Position numbers and translations under genes: made by a program. DNA of 63,719 bases from JBDKUD01 sp050943315 (GTDB lineage: Bacteria > Bacillota > Syntrophomonadia > Syntrophomonadales > Syntrophomonadaceae), in contig JBMNOY010000005.1 of the NCBI GenBank assembly GCA_050943315.1, positions 1 through 63,719 on the forward strand, in the 5' to 3' direction. The notes under the pieces were generated by a model, which was not told the origin of the DNA, ran no database searches, and was given only the letters and a program-made list of their open reading frames with translations. Within the stretch, counting starts at the first letter, position 1. Each line of letters opens with the position of its first letter. This document shows, in pieces, positions 53,155 through 62,002 of this stretch.

Positions 53155-53505
53155 ATAATATAATTCCCTTCCTCTCGTTATTTTTCAATTACAGTAGCCA
53201 GAGAGAAAAGAATGGATACTAACAGTTATGCTGTCGGTCTGGAAACGAATAGAATAACTAGTATAAGTGTAACATATTCCCTCTGCCAGGGTAATATTTC
53301 ACGTTATAAATAGATGGGCAGTAAACTTATATTAGGCAGGTAAATGTATATACATATATTTATGTTATCTAATTTAGACTATGCTGCAAGGCAGGACATT
53401 TCTTCCTAGCTAAGCTGGGAAGGAGTGAGTTTAACGCGGGTCAAACAAATTTTGCAACAAAACAGCTGAGATTGACTTTGACCATCAGGAATTGTTATTT
53501 TTTGA
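53155..53505. other. intergenic stretch
   Basis: No gene supported. A hairpin CTTCCtAGC/GCTgGGAAG occurs at 53404-53424, and a TGCAACAAAA(C/A)AGCTGAGAT string at 53449-53470 is nearly repeated at 55101-55120. Confidence 0.3.
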
Positions 53506-53934
53506 CTAAAGGAATTTCTTTAACTGTTGAATATTGTTTTCTTCGATTTCAAGAAGCTTTTCCATTAGATCAGTAATGTCCTTTTCGGCTCCTGTATATT
53601 TTTTTAAATTCTTTACAGCATCTATTACGCCCATATTACTTCCGATTATTAGCATTTCAGCAATATGAGAAGACGTTTTATCTGTAAGAGTTTGCATGTT
53701 AATCATCATATAGGTTCTAATTTTTTCAAATGAACTAAGCCCTTTTTCATCATAACCGTTTTTGTTTAGTAAGGACTTGGCTGCTGTATGGATTTCTTTA
53801 TATTCATTATATTGAGCCTCTAAATGTTTGTTAAATTCAGCATCCTGGACAATGCCCATCAATTGTTTTATTGTATCTACGCCCATTTGAGAATTCTGAT
53901 AAATAAAGTTTAAAAGTTCTGCATTACCGTTCAT
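53506..53934 (-). CDS. four-helix (ferritin-like) hypothetical protein
   Basis: A 142-residue all-helical protein with four amphipathic helices (~3-25, ~33-60, ~66-95, ~103-140), the layout of DUF2383 or spore-coat ferritin-like bundles. No diiron EXXH pattern is certain. The frame is open five codons further, but ATG 53934 follows TGGAGGT by six bases. Function unknown; it appears to be a single gene. Confidence 0.6.
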   Translation of the reverse strand: MNGNAELLNFIYQNSQMGVDTIKQLMGIVQDAEFNKHLEAQYNEYKEIHTAAKSLLNKNGYDEKGLSSFEKIRTYMMINMQTLTDKTSSHIAEMLIIGSNMGVIDAVKNLKKYTGAEKDITDLMEKLLEIEENNIQQLKKFL

Positions 53935-54037
53935 TGCAATTACCTCCATAAGGATAATATACCCTCATTAAGCTCAAATATTATAAATAGGCACAAGATT
54001 TGTATTTGTGCTATGAGGAATACCTTTTAGGGGTTGC

Positions 54038-54919
54038 CTAATCAATGCTCTTTTTCTTTACTGGAATCCAGATCTCGCTTCTATACTTTGGATTCTGTGT
54101 ATCAGTATTCTCATTCCATAAGATTTCAGGGCCTTCTACTGCCCCATATCCCGAAGATGGAAACCACTCTGAATATATTCTGCCCCACACATTTTGGAGT
54201 GTTTCCGGGAACGGCCCAATGGATTCGAATACTGCCCAGGTACTAGCATTAATCATTAATACATCAAATCCTTCGGTTTCATCACTTGTTGTTGCTACCC
54301 CAATGTAATGGTCTAACTGTCCTTTTTCTTCCATTCTTCCTTCTGAGAAATTAGTAGAGGCACTAATAATACCTGTTGGTTCTACATTTGCAATTAATTT
54401 TAATCGTTTAATAACCTCAGGGGTTAAAAGCTCAGTCATTTTTGCAATCTCTGGATTGACACCTTCAAAAACGATTGGAACTCTCTTCTTAAACCCTACT
54501 AACTTAAATGGCTCTTTTTCAACCATGCGATAATTCATTTCACATCCCCCTTTAATTGATAGTTGAAAGGTCATTCTAGGATAAGCTTTTAATTGTCTTT
54601 TCTCATCCCTTGCTTCAGAAGGGAGAATGCCATGCATAGAATGAAAAGCACGGGAAAATGTATCGGCTGAACTATAACCGTATTTGACAGCAACATCGAC
54701 TATTCTCAAATCACTATCTTTCAAATCAAGGCCAGCCAGCGTTAGTCTTCTTCTTCGAATGTATTCTGATAAACTTATACCTGATAAAAAAGAAAACATC
54801 CGTTTAAAATGATACTCTGAACAGTAAGCAATTTTAGAAATTTCACTATAATTGATATCCTCAGTTAAGTGCTCTTCAATATATGCTAATGCATTATTCA
54901 AATTCCTTAAAGAATCCAA
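54038..54919 (-). CDS. AraC-family regulator with GyrI-like effector domain
   Basis: A 293-residue regulator. Two AraC helix-turn-helix units lie at ~10-105 (ISKIAYCSEYHFKRMFSFLSG, VAVKYGYSSADTFSRAFHSMHG) and a GyrI/BacT-like small-molecule domain at ~125-290 (ending RSEIWIPVKKK). The pair is typical of multidrug or stress regulators. An open frame extends to 54985, but AAAGGAGG lies seven bases before TTG 54919, which I take as the start. The target is unknown; no adjacent efflux gene. Confidence 0.82.
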   Translation of the reverse strand: MDSLRNLNNALAYIEEHLTEDINYSEISKIAYCSEYHFKRMFSFLSGISLSEYIRRRRLTLAGLDLKDSDLRIVDVAVKYGYSSADTFSRAFHSMHGILPSEARDEKRQLKAYPRMTFQLSIKGGCEMNYRMVEKEPFKLVGFKKRVPIVFEGVNPEIAKMTELLTPEVIKRLKLIANVEPTGIISASTNFSEGRMEEKGQLDHYIGVATTSDETEGFDVLMINASTWAVFESIGPFPETLQNVWGRIYSEWFPSSGYGAVEGPEILWNENTDTQNPKYRSEIWIPVKKKSID

Positions 54920-55106
54920 CCAACAACCTCCTTTCACCATCAATATTACCAAAGGATGCATTTTCCCATCCGACAATCGGTGCACAGTATAGTCGACTAA
55001 TATTATTAATGAATATATGAGTTAACCAATTCTGAACGATATATCTGAAGAAATAAAAGTGAATTTTTTCGTGGGTCAAAATGCGGGTAAAACGTAAAAT
55101 TGCAAC

Positions 55107-55132
55107 AAAAAAGCTGAGATATAATCTCAGCT
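55107..55132 (-). terminator. terminator of tRNA-Leu
   Basis: AGCTGAGAT/ATCTCAGCT stem with T6 on the minus strand, 15 bases beyond the tRNA. Confidence 0.75.
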
Positions 55133-55146
55133 AATTGCCTAAATAA

Positions 55147-55235
55147 TGGTGCCCGAGGCCGGGGTCGAACCGGCACGAGGGGTGAACCTCGCGGGATTTT
55201 AAGTCCCGTGCGTCTGCCTATTCCGCCACCCGGGC
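55147..55235 (-). tRNA. tRNA-Leu (TAA)
   Basis: An 89-nt class II tRNA with CCA encoded (55147-55149). Acceptor GCCCGGG/CTCGGGC (one G-U), anticodon loop CTTAAAA with anticodon TAA, a long variable arm, and the T arm GCCGG-TTCGACC-CCGGC. Confidence 0.9.
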
Positions 55236-55350
55236 ACAATTGCGAGTTGTCCCGTTTCGCAAGGTCTAGTGTATCAAATTCTGCGGTGTTTTGCAAGCCA
55301 AAGTTAGCAGAATTTAAAGTAGTAACACCCCTAATCCTAGCCAATGTATT

Positions 55351-55373
55351 AAAAGCCGTCCGAAAGGACGGCT
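55351..55373 (-). terminator. terminator of the cold shock gene
   Basis: AGCCGTCC-GAAA-GGACGGCT, with T4 on the minus strand. The plus-strand GAAA loop is a GNRA tetraloop. Confidence 0.7.
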
Positions 55374-55396
55374 GGTTTGATGATTCCGGAGGAAGC

Positions 55397-55597
55397 CTAA
55401 GAAATTGGATGCACGTTGGACGCTTGCTGCCCTTTAGGCCCCGTAGATATATCAAACTCTACCTTCTGCCCTTCACTTAAAGTTCTAAACCCGGAGGTTT
55501 GTATCGCTGTTTGATGAACGAACACATCTTCTCCGGTTTCAGCTTCGATAAAACCAAAGCCTTTACTGTCGTTAAACCATTTTACAGTACCCTTCAA
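55397..55597 (-). CDS. cold shock protein (CspA family)
   Basis: A 66-residue cold shock domain that fills the whole protein. RNP1 is KGFGFIE and RNP2 VFVHQ; the start MKGTVKWFNDSKGF is standard. It binds single-stranded nucleic acid and melts RNA structure. An AGGGGTC-like site precedes ATG. Confidence 0.93.
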   Translation of the reverse strand: MKGTVKWFNDSKGFGFIEAETGEDVFVHQTAIQTSGFRTLSEGQKVEFDISTGPKGQQASNVHPIS

Positions 55598-55695
55598 AAT
55601 GACCCCTCCTATAGAATCAATCTATAAATAGGGTTTCCCATTCAAGCCCAAGAGTTTACATGCATGTTTACCTATTAAAGTTAATTAATACCGTT

Positions 55696-56346
55696 TTAAA
55701 AATCTTTACGCTGGTAAATTCGTAAACTAATCAAATAAGAAGCATAAAATATTATTCCCATAATTGCCAGCGCTAGAACAGTAAGAAGCCAGGGATTTTG
55801 GCTCGCCGTCTCTTCCAGCCACAGAATTTGCTGGTGTGAAGCCAGGTTAACAAGACTGCTGGGGACAAAAAATATTACCATAAAAACAATGGCATTAATA
55901 ATTTGGACCCACCTGCCGGCGGTTTTGTAATAAATCGGCAAGTAGATTGATGTCAGCAGCATAACTGATATTACTGTAATCACTGCATCAGTCCAATTAA
56001 TGAGTCGAGTAGGAAAAGGTAATGGGCAAAAGCTTAAAATCAGTCCCAGAAGCCCGATTACCGCCAGGGCTATAAATGTAAATATCAAGACCCCGATATA
56101 CTTTGATGCAACCACCTGCTGCCGTTTTACCGGAAAGCTAAGTAAAATCAGGTCAGAGTTATTCTTAAATTCAGCCTGAATGGCTGATAGAACCAAAACA
56201 TATGCTATAACAGTAGCACCCATCACATAGATTAACGGTCGAAAGGTGGGACCGGAAAAAGCAAAAAAGATGAATATGCTGTACCCCACACAGAACCACA
56301 GGCTGTTTTTTTGAACCAGTATATCCTTGCGCAGCAAATTATACAT
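55696..56346 (-). CDS. ABC-2-type transporter permease
   Basis: A 216-residue membrane protein with six hydrophobic helices, the ABC-2 permease size. Its ATG overlaps the ATPase gene stop by eight bases. It is third in a GntR-ATPase-permease operon of the YtrA type. Substrate unknown; such pairs often handle antibiotics or cell-envelope stress. Confidence 0.8.
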   Translation of the reverse strand: MYNLLRKDILVQKNSLWFCVGYSIFIFFAFSGPTFRPLIYVMGATVIAYVLVLSAIQAEFKNNSDLILLSFPVKRQQVVASKYIGVLIFTFIALAVIGLLGLILSFCPLPFPTRLINWTDAVITVISVMLLTSIYLPIYYKTAGRWVQIINAIVFMVIFFVPSSLVNLASHQQILWLEETASQNPWLLTVLALAIMGIIFYASYLISLRIYQRKDF

Positions 56347-57208
56347 GCTGAGCCCCCCTTACGTTAAACAATATAATATCATCCAAGCCCGCTTTTTCTA
56401 TTATTACCCGGTCTCCCCAGTTCTTTTGCACTGCGGTACTCTGTTGGGTTAAGGCTTCGAAACCGAAACGATTTTCGCGAATTCCTATTAATAGTGAAGT
56501 CAAATCAGAGTTGGCCAGTAGTTCCCGGCTCCCTTTAACTACCCGGTGATTCTCCAGAACCCAATCACGGGTATCGCAGAATACCACCTGGCCCTGGTTG
56601 AGGAAGCAGATATAATCAGCAATGCGCTCCAAATCGGTGGTAATATGAGTTGAAAATACTATCGCCCGCTTTTCGTCCTGTATCAGGTCAGCTAGAAGAT
56701 CCAGCAGTTCCCGCCTGAAAACCGGATCTAACCCGGAGGTGGGTTCATCCATAATGATTAATTCCGCTTTGTGGGACAATGCCACTGCCAAGGAGAACTT
56801 GGTTTTCATTCCCCGGGACAAGTCTTTTAGCTTTTTCCCTGCAGGAATATTAAACATCCTGATATAACGATGAAAGGCGGAATCGTCCCAATACCGGTAG
56901 AAGGGTGCGATTATCCTGCGGTTGGCATCAACACTCAGGTACTCATAATAGTGGCTTTCATCGTAAACAAAACCAATCCGCTGTTTATTTTCCGTTTCGT
57001 ACTTGATATAATCCCGCCCAAATATCTTTATTTGCCCGCTGTCTTTATTTACGAGATTCATTACCAGTTTAATCAAGGTGGTTTTGCCGGCCCCATTAGG
57101 ACCGATTAGGCCCATTATAAAGCCCGGGGGCAAAACCAGATTGATATCTTTTAAGTAAAATCCGGGAAACTTTTTATTTAATCCGCATATTTCCAAAACC
57201 GGTTCCAT
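56339..57208 (-). CDS. ABC transporter ATPase
   Basis: A 289-residue ATPase. Walker A is GPNGAGKTTL (~34-43), the signature is LSRGMKTKFSLAVAL, Walker B is LIIMDEPTSGLDP, and the H-loop is STHIT. The C-terminal 70 residues are a short regulatory tail. It starts two bases after the GntR gene stop. It is probably a dimer with the following permease. Confidence 0.9.
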   Translation of the reverse strand: MEPVLEICGLNKKFPGFYLKDINLVLPPGFIMGLIGPNGAGKTTLIKLVMNLVNKDSGQIKIFGRDYIKYETENKQRIGFVYDESHYYEYLSVDANRRIIAPFYRYWDDSAFHRYIRMFNIPAGKKLKDLSRGMKTKFSLAVALSHKAELIIMDEPTSGLDPVFRRELLDLLADLIQDEKRAIVFSTHITTDLERIADYICFLNQGQVVFCDTRDWVLENHRVVKGSRELLANSDLTSLLIGIRENRFGFEALTQQSTAVQKNWGDRVIIEKAGLDDIILFNVRGAQHV

Positions 57209-57210
57209 TC

Positions 57211-57585
57211 CTATACCTCCCCGTACAATATCGTTAACATTTGCACCATTTCCTCCAGGCTGATGTTTAGCATCTTAGCATCGGTAACTATTTCCGCCAT
57301 CTTGTCTTCAATAAATTGCCGCTTGCGCTCCTTTAATAACTCCAGGTTTTGCTCTGCTACAAATGAGCCTTTGCCACTGACTGTAGCTATAAATCCATCC
57401 CGTTCCAATTCTTCATAAGCGCGTTTGGTAGTGATAACACTTATTTGCAGCTCCTTGGCCAGTACACGTATGGATGGCAGAGCCTCTCCCGGTTGCAGAT
57501 CACCTTTCATAATCTGCTGCTTAATCTGTTTGTAGATCTGTTCATAAATAGGATCAGGAGAGGAATTAGCTATTATAATGTTCAC
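57211..57585 (-). CDS. GntR-family repressor, YtrA type
   Basis: A 124-residue regulator with a winged helix-turn-helix (~8-78; PIYEQIYKQIKQQI, LPSIRVLAKELQISVITTKRAYEELERDGFI) and a short C-terminal dimerisation tail, without the large effector domain, which defines the YtrA subfamily. GTG start behind GGAAGGGG. It is first in the ABC operon. A near-perfect inverted repeat overlaps its promoter, so it probably represses its own operon. Confidence 0.9.
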   Translation of the reverse strand: MNIIIANSSPDPIYEQIYKQIKQQIMKGDLQPGEALPSIRVLAKELQISVITTKRAYEELERDGFIATVSGKGSFVAEQNLELLKERKRQFIEDKMAEIVTDAKMLNISLEEMVQMLTILYGEV

Positions 57586-57604
57586 TATCGTTTCCCCTTC
57601 CGTT

Positions 57605-57639
57605 AGTATAGTGTATATATCCTTTATATACAGTATACT
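57605..57639 (-). promoter_or_regulatory. operator of the GntR-ABC operon
   Basis: Two 15-base arms, AGTATAGTGTATATA and TATATACAGTATACT, are inverted repeats with one mismatch and a 5-base spacer. The proximal arm covers the -10 box, so binding would block RNA polymerase. Confidence 0.75.
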
Positions 57640-57661
57640 CGCTATTAACGTAAAGAGTCAA
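57632..57661 (-). promoter_or_regulatory. promoter of the GntR-ABC operon
   Basis: Minus-strand TTGACT-N18-TATACT, overlapping the operator. Confidence 0.65.
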
Positions 57662-57720
57662 CAAATAACGAATATTATAAATGACTGGTACCAAACTGAA
57701 TGAATTTGGAGGTGTCTGAA

Positions 57721-57873
57721 GTGAAAGATTGCTGTTGTGGGAGCAGTTTTGTGGGGTTTGGTATGTTGAGAATCATTAACCGGCCCATAGGTGATAATAT
57801 TGATTTCCTGGCCGAAAAATCGGTAATTTTTAAAACCGGTTGATGCACTACAGAAGCTGCTTTTGCACTCTAA
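57721..57873 (+). CDS. small Cys-rich ORF with possible in-frame UGA (Sec?)
   Basis: GTG at 57721 sits five to six bases behind GGAGGTG and opens a frame of 40 codons (starts MKDCCCGSSFVGFG) to TGA at 57841. Read through, the frame gives TGUCTTEAAFAL and a TAA at 57871. The cysteine triplet and a Sec-Cys pair would suit a redox or metal-binding peptide. A weak stem CAGAAG/CTTTTG follows the TGA. If TGA is the true stop, the product is 40 residues. No family is recognised, and read-through is speculative, but the ribosome site makes the ORF itself credible. Confidence 0.4.
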
Positions 57874-57899
57874 AAAAATGAAGTTGGCATTATTAACAT

Positions 57900-57922
57900 G
57901 AGCCGGCGACCAGGGCCGGCTC
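57900..57922. terminator. convergent terminator hairpin
   Basis: GAGCCGGC/GCCGGCTC with a 7-base loop lies between the small Cys-rich ORF (plus) and the methyltransferase (minus); it could end both. Confidence 0.6.
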
Positions 57923-57929
57923 ACTACCT

Positions 57930-58616
57930 CTATCCTTTAACCGGTTTCTGCCATAAGCCGACCATAAAACCACCGGTTTCAGTTTTAGAAAGCTTCTCCT
58001 CCTCTGCCATATTGTACTTCTCTGGTGCCTGATTGGGTGGAACATAGAGGCAATGTCCTACTTTGACCAGGTTCTTGCGATCAAGATCCTTAAATTCCTC
58101 TAGACTCTTAAAGGTGGAGAACCTCCAGATGGAGTCGGGACTTTCCTGCACTCTTTTTTCATATGACCTTCCCCAGGGGGCATCTTTTCGAATGGTGCCA
58201 ATCAATAAGAACTTACCTGGTTTTAACACCCGCATCATTTCTTGAAACGCCCGCTGTGAATCGGGAATCGTCTCAAAGACCGCCATAGTAAAAACAGCAT
58301 CAAAAGAGTTATCCGGAAAGACCAGGTTACAGATATCAGACTCAACAAACTTAATATTAAGTCCCCGCTGGCGAGCTTTTTCACCGGCCACAGCCATCAT
58401 CTCCGTGGAAATGTCCACGCCAGTCACCTGTGCTCCCTTTTCAGCCAGCTTAATACTGAAATTCCCTGTCCCGCAGCCGCAATCCAGAATACTCATGCCC
58501 TTTTGCGGGGTAAACATGTCGAAGGCCAGGCGGGTTTCTACCTCATCAACAAAACGACCCATAGGGGTTTTATACCAGCTATCATATTTCTGGGCTGCCT
58601 CATCAAAAAACGCCAT
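57930..58616 (-). CDS. SAM-dependent methyltransferase (class I)
   Basis: A 228-residue Methyltransf_11-type enzyme. Motif I is ILDCGCGTGNFS (~42-53), the acidic motif II end is VDIS, and the post-I motif is FDAVFTMAVFE; RVLKPGKFLLIGT is motif III. Substrate is unknown (ubiquinone/menaquinone-like, arsenic or small molecule are all possible). ATG follows AGAGGTG. It lies beside the tRNA cluster as a single gene. Confidence 0.82.
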   Translation of the reverse strand: MAFFDEAAQKYDSWYKTPMGRFVDEVETRLAFDMFTPQKGMSILDCGCGTGNFSIKLAEKGAQVTGVDISTEMMAVAGEKARQRGLNIKFVESDICNLVFPDNSFDAVFTMAVFETIPDSQRAFQEMMRVLKPGKFLLIGTIRKDAPWGRSYEKRVQESPDSIWRFSTFKSLEEFKDLDRKNLVKVGHCLYVPPNQAPEKYNMAEEEKLSKTETGGFMVGLWQKPVKG

Positions 58617-58708
58617 ACATTACACCTCTAATTCTACGTAATTTGCTGCTTCAGTAACAATAAGTGAAGTTTTCTGGTACGTGGTACGGAAAAACTCACT
58701 TATTCGGC

Positions 58709-58747
58709 AAAAAAAAGCCCTTTTAGTTATTATAACCAAAAGGGTTT
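58709..58747 (-). terminator. terminator of the tRNA cluster
   Basis: GCCCTTTT/AAAAGGGT stem; the minus strand ends in T7, beyond tRNA-Cys. Confidence 0.75.
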
Positions 58748-58759
58748 AGAATTTCATTA

Positions 58760-58835
58760 TGGAGGGCGGGACCGGATTTGAACCGGTGAATGGTGATTTT
58801 GCAGACCACAGCGTTAGCCTCTTCGCCACCCGCCC
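58760..58835 (-). tRNA. tRNA-Cys (GCA)
   Basis: Acceptor GGGCGGG/CCCGCCC, anticodon arm GTGGT-CTGCAAA-ATCAC with anticodon GCA, U73 discriminator (a Cys identity base), CCA encoded. Confidence 0.92.
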
Positions 58836-58932
58836 AGGTTTTTGTTTGCAACATGTGTCGCGCAAAATGTATTATATCAAGTTTTTTAGGTATTTGCAAG
58901 CCTAACCTAATTGGTCATGCAGGCATATTAAA

Positions 58933-58953
58933 GGCGTTACCGAAAGTAACGCC
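58933..58953 (-). terminator. hairpin between tRNA-Gly and tRNA-Cys
   Basis: GGCGTTAC/GTAACGCC with a short loop and T3 on the minus strand; it may attenuate transcription into tRNA-Cys. Confidence 0.5.
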
Positions 58954-58964
58954 GCTAAAATCAA

Positions 58965-59039
58965 TGGAGCGGAAGACGAGATTCGAACTCGCGACCCTCG
59001 CCTTGGCAAGGCGATGCTCTACCACTGAGCCACTTCCGC
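58965..59039 (-). tRNA. tRNA-Gly (GCC)
   Basis: Acceptor GCGGAAG/CTTCCGC, anticodon arm CGCC-TTGCCAA-GGCG with anticodon GCC, T arm GCGAG-TTCGAAT-CTCGT, CCA encoded. Confidence 0.92.
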
Positions 59040-59046
59040 ATATTCA

Positions 59047-59122
<76 letters not shown>

Positions 59123-59250
59123 TTGTTTCGGTTAAGAACTCCGGCATTCCCCGCGCCGCAAGGATTATTATAAATGCCAATCGTTCAAAAGTCAAGACCC
59201 ATAATTACTTGTTTTTTTATCTGCCAGATACTATTCACAAGTAACTTTTA

Positions 59251-59326
59251 TGGCGGAGCTGACGGGAATTGAACCCGCGGTCTTCGGCTTGACAGGCCGA
59301 CATGTTAACCGCTACACCACAGCTCC
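59251..59326 (-). tRNA. tRNA-Asp (GTC)
   Basis: Acceptor GGAGCTG/CAGCTCC, anticodon arm TCGGC-CTGTCAA-GCCGA with anticodon GTC, G73, CCA encoded. It is the first of a likely Asp-Phe-Gly-Cys transcript. Confidence 0.92.
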
Positions 59327-59395
59327 GCAACGCAATCAATTATATCATCGTCTATAACTGTAGTCAATAACTCAATACTATTTTTTTGTTCACTA

Positions 59396-60262
59396 CTATA
59401 TCCGGGATGCATACTTGCTGGCATTTAAGCCTGCTACTTGTCCCTGGCCTGCTGATTTAGCCACTTGATATGGAGGGCCGGTACAGTCTCCGGCAGCATA
59501 AACGCCGCGTAGATTAGTTTCCTGTTGTGTGTTGACCTTGATATGATTATCTTCGATCTCCAGTCCGGGAACCAGCCGCTCTGGAGCTGTTTCAGCCTCT
59601 AGTATAAACAGGCCCTCCACCTGAATAATTCTGCCGTTATCTAATTCGACACCAGTTACCGTTTCCTCCCCTACAATAGCCCGGGGCCGCGCGGTCACTA
59701 CATTAATCCGGTCATCCAGCCGATTTCCCAGTTGGTACAGCGGCAGGTAATACACCTGGCGGCAAATCTCGCCCATAAAACTGGCCTCAGATTCAGCCTC
59801 TGGCCGGTGGCCGATTATCAATACATCTTTACCCTGGTATAGGGGGCCATCACAAGTTGCACAATAGCCCAACCCCCGGCCCAGGAATCTGTCCTCATCA
59901 GGCAGAGTAGGCCGGTAAGGCATCCCCGTGGCAATTATTAGGGTTTTGCTCTTTATCTCGCCATCTCGGGTAAGAATATGAAATATCTCGTCATTTTCAA
60001 ATATAGCCTCAGCTTTGGTACTGGTTATTTCAATATTCATACTGCAGGCGTGTTCCATAAATCTCGCCAGCAGTTCTCCCCCGGCGATACCCGGCAGCCC
60101 CAGGTAATTATTTATGGTCTGCGCCTTATGTAATGGTGGGCTGCACACCTCGGCTCCAATTACAATAACCTTTTTATTGCGTATACTGCCGTTTATAGCC
60201 GCAGACAAACCAGCCGGTCCACACCCCAGGATAGCCAGGTCGTATAAATCATATTTCATCAT
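59396..60262 (-). CDS. thioredoxin-reductase-like flavoprotein without NAD(P)H motifs
   Basis: A 288-residue TrxR fold. The FAD motif is GCGPAGLS (~13-20), the redox site CATCDG (C134, C137), and the C-terminal FAD contact GVYAAGDCTGPPYQVAKSAGQG. The pyridine-nucleotide fingerprint GGGxSAxE is replaced by IGHRPEAESEA, and no HRRxxxR follows. This resembles ferredoxin- or otherwise powered reductases of Clostridia (FFTR/DFTR-like). It may therefore not use NADPH. ATG-ATG behind GGGAGGAAA. It lies downstream of thrC without obvious link to it. Confidence 0.8.
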   Translation of the reverse strand: MMKYDLYDLAILGCGPAGLSAAINGSIRNKKVIVIGAEVCSPPLHKAQTINNYLGLPGIAGGELLARFMEHACSMNIEITSTKAEAIFENDEIFHILTRDGEIKSKTLIIATGMPYRPTLPDEDRFLGRGLGYCATCDGPLYQGKDVLIIGHRPEAESEASFMGEICRQVYYLPLYQLGNRLDDRINVVTARPRAIVGEETVTGVELDNGRIIQVEGLFILEAETAPERLVPGLEIEDNHIKVNTQQETNLRGVYAAGDCTGPPYQVAKSAGQGQVAGLNASKYASRI

Positions 60263-60334
60263 GCTTTCCTCCCTGGTTATTTATCTTATTCTACCCATAT
60301 TGGTGGACCGGTAATATTATGATATTAAATTAAA

Positions 60335-61837
60335 CTATAGGTTCAGGAAATTTAATACCGTCTGAGCCATATCTTCACGGGAAGATACGGTTTGATGCCT
60401 TATGGCCCGTTTATCCAGGTCTTTTATTCCGGGGGGAATTGAATTCCCGGTTTCCGCTGCCAGGATCTCCAACAGTTCAAATTCATCTCTGCCCCCGGCT
60501 ATAACCTCTGGTTTAAGTACTGCAGCAGCTACACTTGGGCCGAATTTAAACGGGCTGGCAGTGGATGCAATTATAGTCTTATGATTATCTCCCGAGGCTG
60601 CCACATATTTTTGATAAACATTAACAGCCACAGCTGTATGTGTATCCAGCAGATAGCGATTCCCCTCCCAGGTAGAGCGGATAGTAGCAATGGTTTCCTC
60701 ATCTGTTCCGTAATCAGCCCAGAAAATCTTTTGCAGCTCCGTTTTTACTTTTTCGTTTACCTGATATACACCATTTTCTTTTAATTCTTGCATCCACCCG
60801 GATACCAGTTGGGCATCATGACCGGTAATCTCATAAAGAAGCCTTTCCAGGTTTGAAGAAATTAATATGTCCATTGAAGGGGATATGGTTTTATAAAAAC
60901 GGCGATTGCGGTTATAGACACCTGTCCGCAGGAATTCGGTCAGTACATTGTTGGCATTGGAAGCACAAATCAACCTGTTTATCGGTACCCCCATCCGCCC
61001 GGCATAATAAGCCGCCAAAATGTTACCGAAATTACCTGTAGGAACAACTATATTGACCGGCTCTCCATAAGCAACCTGGTTTAGGGCCATTAGATCCAGG
61101 TACGCAGAAACATAATAGATTATCTGTGGCAAGAGCCGGCCCCAGTTAATTGAGTTGGCCGATGATAGTTTTAGATTATGGTCAGTCAATATAGCTTTTA
61201 TCTGATCATTGGAAAAAATATTCTTTACCCCGTTTTGGGCATCGTCAAAGTTGCCTTCTACTGCAGCTACATAAACATTGCTGCCTTCCTGAGTAACCAT
61301 TTGCCTCTTCTGAACTTCACTAACTCCATCGCGGGGGAAGAACACAATAATCCGGGTACCGTCGACATCTTTGAACCCTTCCAGAGCCGCCTTACCCGTA
61401 TCTCCCGAGGTTGCCACCAGAATGACAATCTCTGCGGTTTCCCCCGTTTTACGGGTACTGACGGTAAGTAAACGGGGCAAAATCTGCAGGGCCATATCCT
61501 TAAAAGCACAGGTAGGACCGTGCCATAATTCCTGAATAAAGGTATTATCATTTAATTGCACCAGGGGTGCGATCCTTTTGTGGTCAAAGTTATTCCGGTT
61601 GTAGGCTCCATAAACACATGATTCAATTTCTTTGCGAGTGAAATCCTCCAGGAAGAAACTCATCAGCCGACAGGCTCTTTGCTGATAAGTCCACTCCTGC
61701 ATAACCTGCCAGTCCTCATTGTCGAGTGTAGGAATAAAATCGGGAACAAATAATCCTCCGTCGGGAGCCAAACCCATCTTTATAGCTTCTGCGGCAGTAA
61801 TAGAAGATAGCCCTCCCCTGCTGCTTTGATATTCCAC
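60335..61837 (-). CDS. thrC: threonine synthase
   Basis: A 500-residue PLP enzyme (fold type II) that converts O-phosphohomoserine to threonine. The start is MEYQSSRGG, the PLP lysine is in GPTCAFKDMALQ (K113), the phosphate loop is SGDTGKAAL, and the late block is PTGNFGNILAAYYAGRMG. It is the longer class of threonine synthase. GTG start behind AGGGGG. A divergent ApgM/ThrB2-like gene begins 165 bases away, which supports a shared role in threonine synthesis. Confidence 0.93.
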   Translation of the reverse strand: MEYQSSRGGLSSITAAEAIKMGLAPDGGLFVPDFIPTLDNEDWQVMQEWTYQQRACRLMSFFLEDFTRKEIESCVYGAYNRNNFDHKRIAPLVQLNDNTFIQELWHGPTCAFKDMALQILPRLLTVSTRKTGETAEIVILVATSGDTGKAALEGFKDVDGTRIIVFFPRDGVSEVQKRQMVTQEGSNVYVAAVEGNFDDAQNGVKNIFSNDQIKAILTDHNLKLSSANSINWGRLLPQIIYYVSAYLDLMALNQVAYGEPVNIVVPTGNFGNILAAYYAGRMGVPINRLICASNANNVLTEFLRTGVYNRNRRFYKTISPSMDILISSNLERLLYEITGHDAQLVSGWMQELKENGVYQVNEKVKTELQKIFWADYGTDEETIATIRSTWEGNRYLLDTHTAVAVNVYQKYVAASGDNHKTIIASTASPFKFGPSVAAAVLKPEVIAGGRDEFELLEILAAETGNSIPPGIKDLDKRAIRHQTVSSREDMAQTVLNFLNL

Positions 61838-62002
61838 TAAAAAACCCCCTTATTTAATTGACTATATTCTAAATTGTATAATGAAAGAGAAGGTTATTAA
61901 AGTATGAAGCAAGATTATATGCCTTTGTATACTTAGATAGGTTACTTTTAATTACTGATTGCTGTGGTAAACTATTTATCAAAACAACAGGAGATGAGCA
62001 TT

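Noticed and set aside
53449..55132. Nearly repeated TGCAACAAAA(C/A)AGCTGAGAT strings as a repeat family
   Set aside because: Only two copies, one part of a terminator; similar A-rich terminator flanks arise easily by chance.
61838..62002. T-box or threonine leader upstream of thrC
   Set aside because: The gap is too short, and no T-box core (GNTGGNACCGCG-like) or Thr-rich leader peptide was seen.
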